A stretch of DNA of 7,720 nucleotides from an uncultured Ignavibacteriota bacterium (GTDB taxonomy: Bacteria > Bacteroidota > Ignavibacteria > Tepidaquicellales > Tepidaquicellaceae). Where the stretch lies: assembly GCA_937915485.1 (NCBI GenBank), contig CALGII010000319.1, forward strand, positions 1 to 7,720. The letters run 5' to 3'. Both the position numbers and the translations under genes were made by a program. Every line of letters begins with the position of its first letter. Position 1 is the first letter of the stretch. This document shows, in pieces, positions 5,752 to 7,720 of the stretch. The notes below the pieces were generated by a model. That model made no database searches and was not told where the DNA came from. It saw only the letters and a program-made list of their open reading frames with translations.

Positions 5752-6948
5752 ATGAAACGTTTGATTTTACTCGCGTTGATTGTATTTCTTGTAACGGGTT
5801 CGGCAAAAACGCAGCCGACACCGATTTATCCAACCGGAACGATTAACACTCTTACACCGCTCTTTGACTGGTCCGATTATCCTCCCGCGCTGATGTATAA
5901 GATACAGGTTAACGCGGGCGTTAACACCGTGATAAATGATTCAACCCTCGTATCGCAATACCAAACGCCTTTTGGCGCGCTTGCGGAAAATACTTTTTAT
6001 TACTGGAGAGTCGGCGCAAGAACCTCGGCGGGTGTCGTATGGTCCGCGTACTTTTCTTTCAACATCATTTTGAATACCGTTCTGCCGCCGACACTTATTT
6101 ACCCTCCGAACAATTCCGTTCTTTGCGGAAGTTCAATTGTCTTTGACTGGTCTGATGTAACGGGAGTAATATCATATCAAATTCAAATCGCGCAGGGTGT
6201 GTCGTTTACGCAGCCGGTTCTGAACGTATCCGGGCTTGTAAATTCGGGATACGCATTACAGACGGGTATTCTGCAATACGGAATTACGTATTACTGGAGG
6301 GTGAGAGCGGTAACCGCGAGCGGAACGACAAACTGGTCTTCGGCCTCAAGTTTCACTATTTTGAGCGCGCTACCCGCGCCTGTGATTACAACAGCGCCGC
6401 ACGGAACGATAAACACGCTGACCCCGTATTTCGCGTGGAATCCGACGAACGGCGCATCGGGCTACAGACTTTCGGTTTCAACGTCGCCCGGTTTCGGAAC
6501 GGTAATGTACGATACGCTGGTAACGGGATTGTCCGTCACGCTTCGCACGGGAGTGCTTTCATACAATACAAACTATTACTGGCGGCTTGCCGCGGTTAAT
6601 ACCTGCGGAAACGGAAACTGGTCAAGCATTTGGAATTTTGTAGTCGAGGAAACGGGCATCAGGCAAATCTCGGGCGGGGTTCCTTCGGAATTCAAATTGT
6701 ATGATAATTATCCGAATCCGTTCAACCAATCATCGGTCATACGATTTCAATGTTCTATGAAAAGCGGCGTAACACTGAAAGTGTATGATGTATCGGGGAA
6801 AGAAGTACGGACGCTCGTGAATGAAATAATGCTTCCCGGCGTTTACGAAACGACGTTTGACGGAAGCCGTTTGAGCAGCGGGGTGTATTTCGTAAGAATG
6901 ACAGCAGGAGCGTTTACGGAAATAAAAAGAATTGTATTGATGAAATAA
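5752..6948 (+). CDS. T9SS cargo protein with three fibronectin type III-like domains
   Basis: The protein is 398 residues long. Residues 1-20 are a signal peptide (LILLALIVFLVTG core), with the mature protein probably starting near Gln21. Three immunoglobulin-fold units follow, at about 22-105, 111-204 and 208-298. Each has the sequence 'P-x-x-G/N ... L-x-P-x-F-x-W-S/N ... Y-x-I-Q-V ... Y-x-Y-Y-W-R-V-x-A ... W-S', which is the fibronectin-III pattern (conserved YYWR at 83-86, 180-183 and 275-278). Residues 312-398 are the T9SS type A sorting domain, with NYPNPFN at 319-325, GVYET at 363-367, LSSGVYF at 374-380 and a basic/hydrophobic tail (KRIVLMK). Such domains usually bind or space, and no catalytic domain is present, so an adhesive or structural surface role is inferred. 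No good ribosome binding site precedes the ATG; translation may be helped by the upstream gene 39 bases away. Domains 1 and 3 share the block GTINTLTP, pointing to internal duplication. Confidence 0.92.
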   Translation: MKRLILLALIVFLVTGSAKTQPTPIYPTGTINTLTPLFDWSDYPPALMYKIQVNAGVNTVINDSTLVSQYQTPFGALAENTFYYWRVGARTSAGVVWSAYFSFNIILNTVLPPTLIYPPNNSVLCGSSIVFDWSDVTGVISYQIQIAQGVSFTQPVLNVSGLVNSGYALQTGILQYGITYYWRVRAVTASGTTNWSSASSFTILSALPAPVITTAPHGTINTLTPYFAWNPTNGASGYRLSVSTSPGFGTVMYDTLVTGLSVTLRTGVLSYNTNYYWRLAAVNTCGNGNWSSIWNFVVEETGIRQISGGVPSEFKLYDNYPNPFNQSSVIRFQCSMKSGVTLKVYDVSGKEVRTLVNEIMLPGVYETTFDGSRLSSGVYFVRMTAGAFTEIKRIVLMK

Positions 6949-7032
6949 AAAACAAAGAAGAAAGTCTTTGCCGTTGTTTGCCGCTTGACGGCTGGGATAT
7001 TTCGGCGTCATTTTTATTAAAAACTATAAACA

Positions 7033-7059
7033 AAAACCCCGTTCTTTAAACGGGGTTTT
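7033..7059. terminator. Bidirectional intrinsic terminator between convergent genes
   Basis: AAAACCCCGTT (7033-7043) pairs perfectly over 11 bases with AACGGGGTTTT (7049-7059) around a CTTTA loop. The ends of the stem give a T run downstream on both strands. It lies about 85 bases after the stop at 6948 and about 24 bases beyond the stop of the minus-strand protease gene at 7083, so it can end transcription from both sides. Confidence 0.9.
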
Positions 7060-7082
7060 ATATTTATATGCTTTTTCAAATA

Positions 7083-7720
7083 TTACTTCATTTCCATTGC
7101 CATCTTGAACGCGTTGTACGCGTCGAGCACGCCGCCGGATTTTGAAAGTTTCGAGAATTCAACTTTCTTTAATTCTTTTGATTTCACTTCGAGTGCCGTG
7201 TACTTGCGCGACGACTTCATAAGTATGTCTTTAATTTGCGCGGGTGTGAGGTTCGGAAAATATCCCTTAAGTATAGCCGCAACGCCCGCTGTTTCGGGAG
7301 CCGACATCGAGGTTCCGCTCATTCTCTTGTATGTTTTTCCGGGAACGGTCGAGTTTATTTCAACGCCCGGCGCGAAAAGGTCAACGACCTTATCGGAATA
7401 GTTTGAGAAGACAGCAGCGAGGTCGTACTTTCTCGTCAGGTTCAACGGGTCCTTTTCGGTATTCCACTGCTTCATCCAGGTATTAGCGCCGACGCAAACG
7501 AGATTCGAAAAATATTTCATCTCGTTGTTTTCCTTGTAAAACTTTACGGGATAGTTTATGGTCGATTCTATGTTCGTGCCTTCGTTTCCCGCGGCGACGA
7601 CAAAGAGAACGCCTTTCGATTCGGCGTACTGAATAGCCTCTTTAACGTAATTCGGGTTGTTCGGATAATATTTTCCCGCGGAAAGATTTATTATGCTCGC
7701 TCCGTTATCCGCGGCGTACC
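7083..7720 (-). CDS. Subtilisin-family (S8) serine protease, C-terminal part, cut by the window edge
   Basis: The last 211 residues are visible; the gene continues past 7720. An internal Met at 7518-7520 is not the start, because the frame stays open and clearly homologous to the edge. In visible-fragment numbering, 'NGASIINLSAG' (5-15) is the S8 substrate-binding strand. 'VVAAGNEG' (40-47) supplies the oxyanion-hole Asn45. 'SNYSDKVVDLFAPG' (105-118) is the conserved loop before the active site, and 'GTSMSAPETAG' (135-145) carries the catalytic Ser137. The catalytic Asp and His lie in the missing N-terminal part. The family hydrolyses peptide bonds with an Asp-His-Ser triad and is usually secreted. 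About 70 residues follow the serine and end in a charged helix (YNAFKMAMEMK), with no T9SS sorting domain, unlike the three neighbouring cargo genes. Export route and full domain plan cannot be judged without the N-terminus. It converges on the 5752-6948 gene and shares its terminator. Confidence 0.94.
   Translation of the reverse strand, partial: YAADNGASIINLSAGKYYPNNPNYVKEAIQYAESKGVLFVVAAGNEGTNIESTINYPVKFYKENNEMKYFSNLVCVGANTWMKQWNTEKDPLNLTRKYDLAAVFSNYSDKVVDLFAPGVEINSTVPGKTYKRMSGTSMSAPETAGVAAILKGYFPNLTPAQIKDILMKSSRKYTALEVKSKELKKVEFSKLSKSGGVLDAYNAFKMAMEMK

Noticed and set aside
6970..7012. Imperfect inverted repeats (GCCG/CGGC and TGACG/CGTCA) after the 398-residue gene
   Set aside because: The stems are only four to five pairs with long loops; the strong 11-pair hairpin at 7033-7059 explains termination.
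7105..7401. Plus-strand reading frame of 98 codons opposite the protease gene
   Set aside because: It is antisense to clearly conserved S8 protease sequence, including the catalytic-serine motif, so it is a shadow frame.
1..7720. Search by eye for CRISPR repeats, tRNA genes and intact insertion sequences
   Set aside because: No regularly spaced direct repeats, no cloverleaf with a GGTTCGAATCC-like arm and no transposase frame were seen.

Overview
The window looks like chromosomal DNA from a member of the Bacteroidota/Ignavibacteriota (FCB) group. The main reason is that three of its five protein genes end in the roughly 80-residue type A C-terminal sorting domain of the type IX secretion system (T9SS), with the hallmark NYPNPFN, GxYE and LSSGVYFY blocks. 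The KQNYPNPFNP style is typical of Ignavibacteria-like genomes. All four visible protein N-termini are Sec signal peptides, so this is a neighbourhood of envelope and secreted proteins. No CRISPR array, intact transposase, tRNA or rRNA is visible.

Layout. (1) 75-683 (+): a small secreted protein that looks like an outer-membrane beta-barrel. (2) 684-1296: a gene-free stretch holding a REP-like pair of palindromes (882-901 and 922-939), a possible fragment of a dead secreted-protein gene (1044-1151), and a strong minus-strand terminator (1164-1188). (3) 1297-2724 (-): an AT-rich gene for a T9SS cargo protein with propeller-like repeats. (4) 2725-3195: a gene-free stretch with a possible 3' gene relic (2804-2956) and a leader with two hairpins just before the next gene. 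(5) 3196-5712 (+) and 5752-6948 (+): two T9SS cargo genes 39 bp apart, probably co-transcribed. One has a seven-blade YCF48/BNR-type propeller followed by a large domain I do not recognise; the other has three fibronectin-III-like domains. (6) 7033-7059: a bidirectional terminator between convergent genes. (7) 7083-7720 (-): the C-terminal part of a subtilisin-family (S8) serine protease that runs off the right edge.

How the genes fit together: the cargo proteins would cross the inner membrane by Sec, then the outer membrane by T9SS, and end up on the cell surface or outside. No T9SS machinery gene is present here, so this is inferred from the sorting domains alone. The protease has no sorting domain and ends soon after its catalytic domain. 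I see no clear new multi-gene system. The parts most worth a second look are the unrecognised central domain of the 838-residue protein, the AT-rich gene flanked by two gene relics, and the REP-like element.
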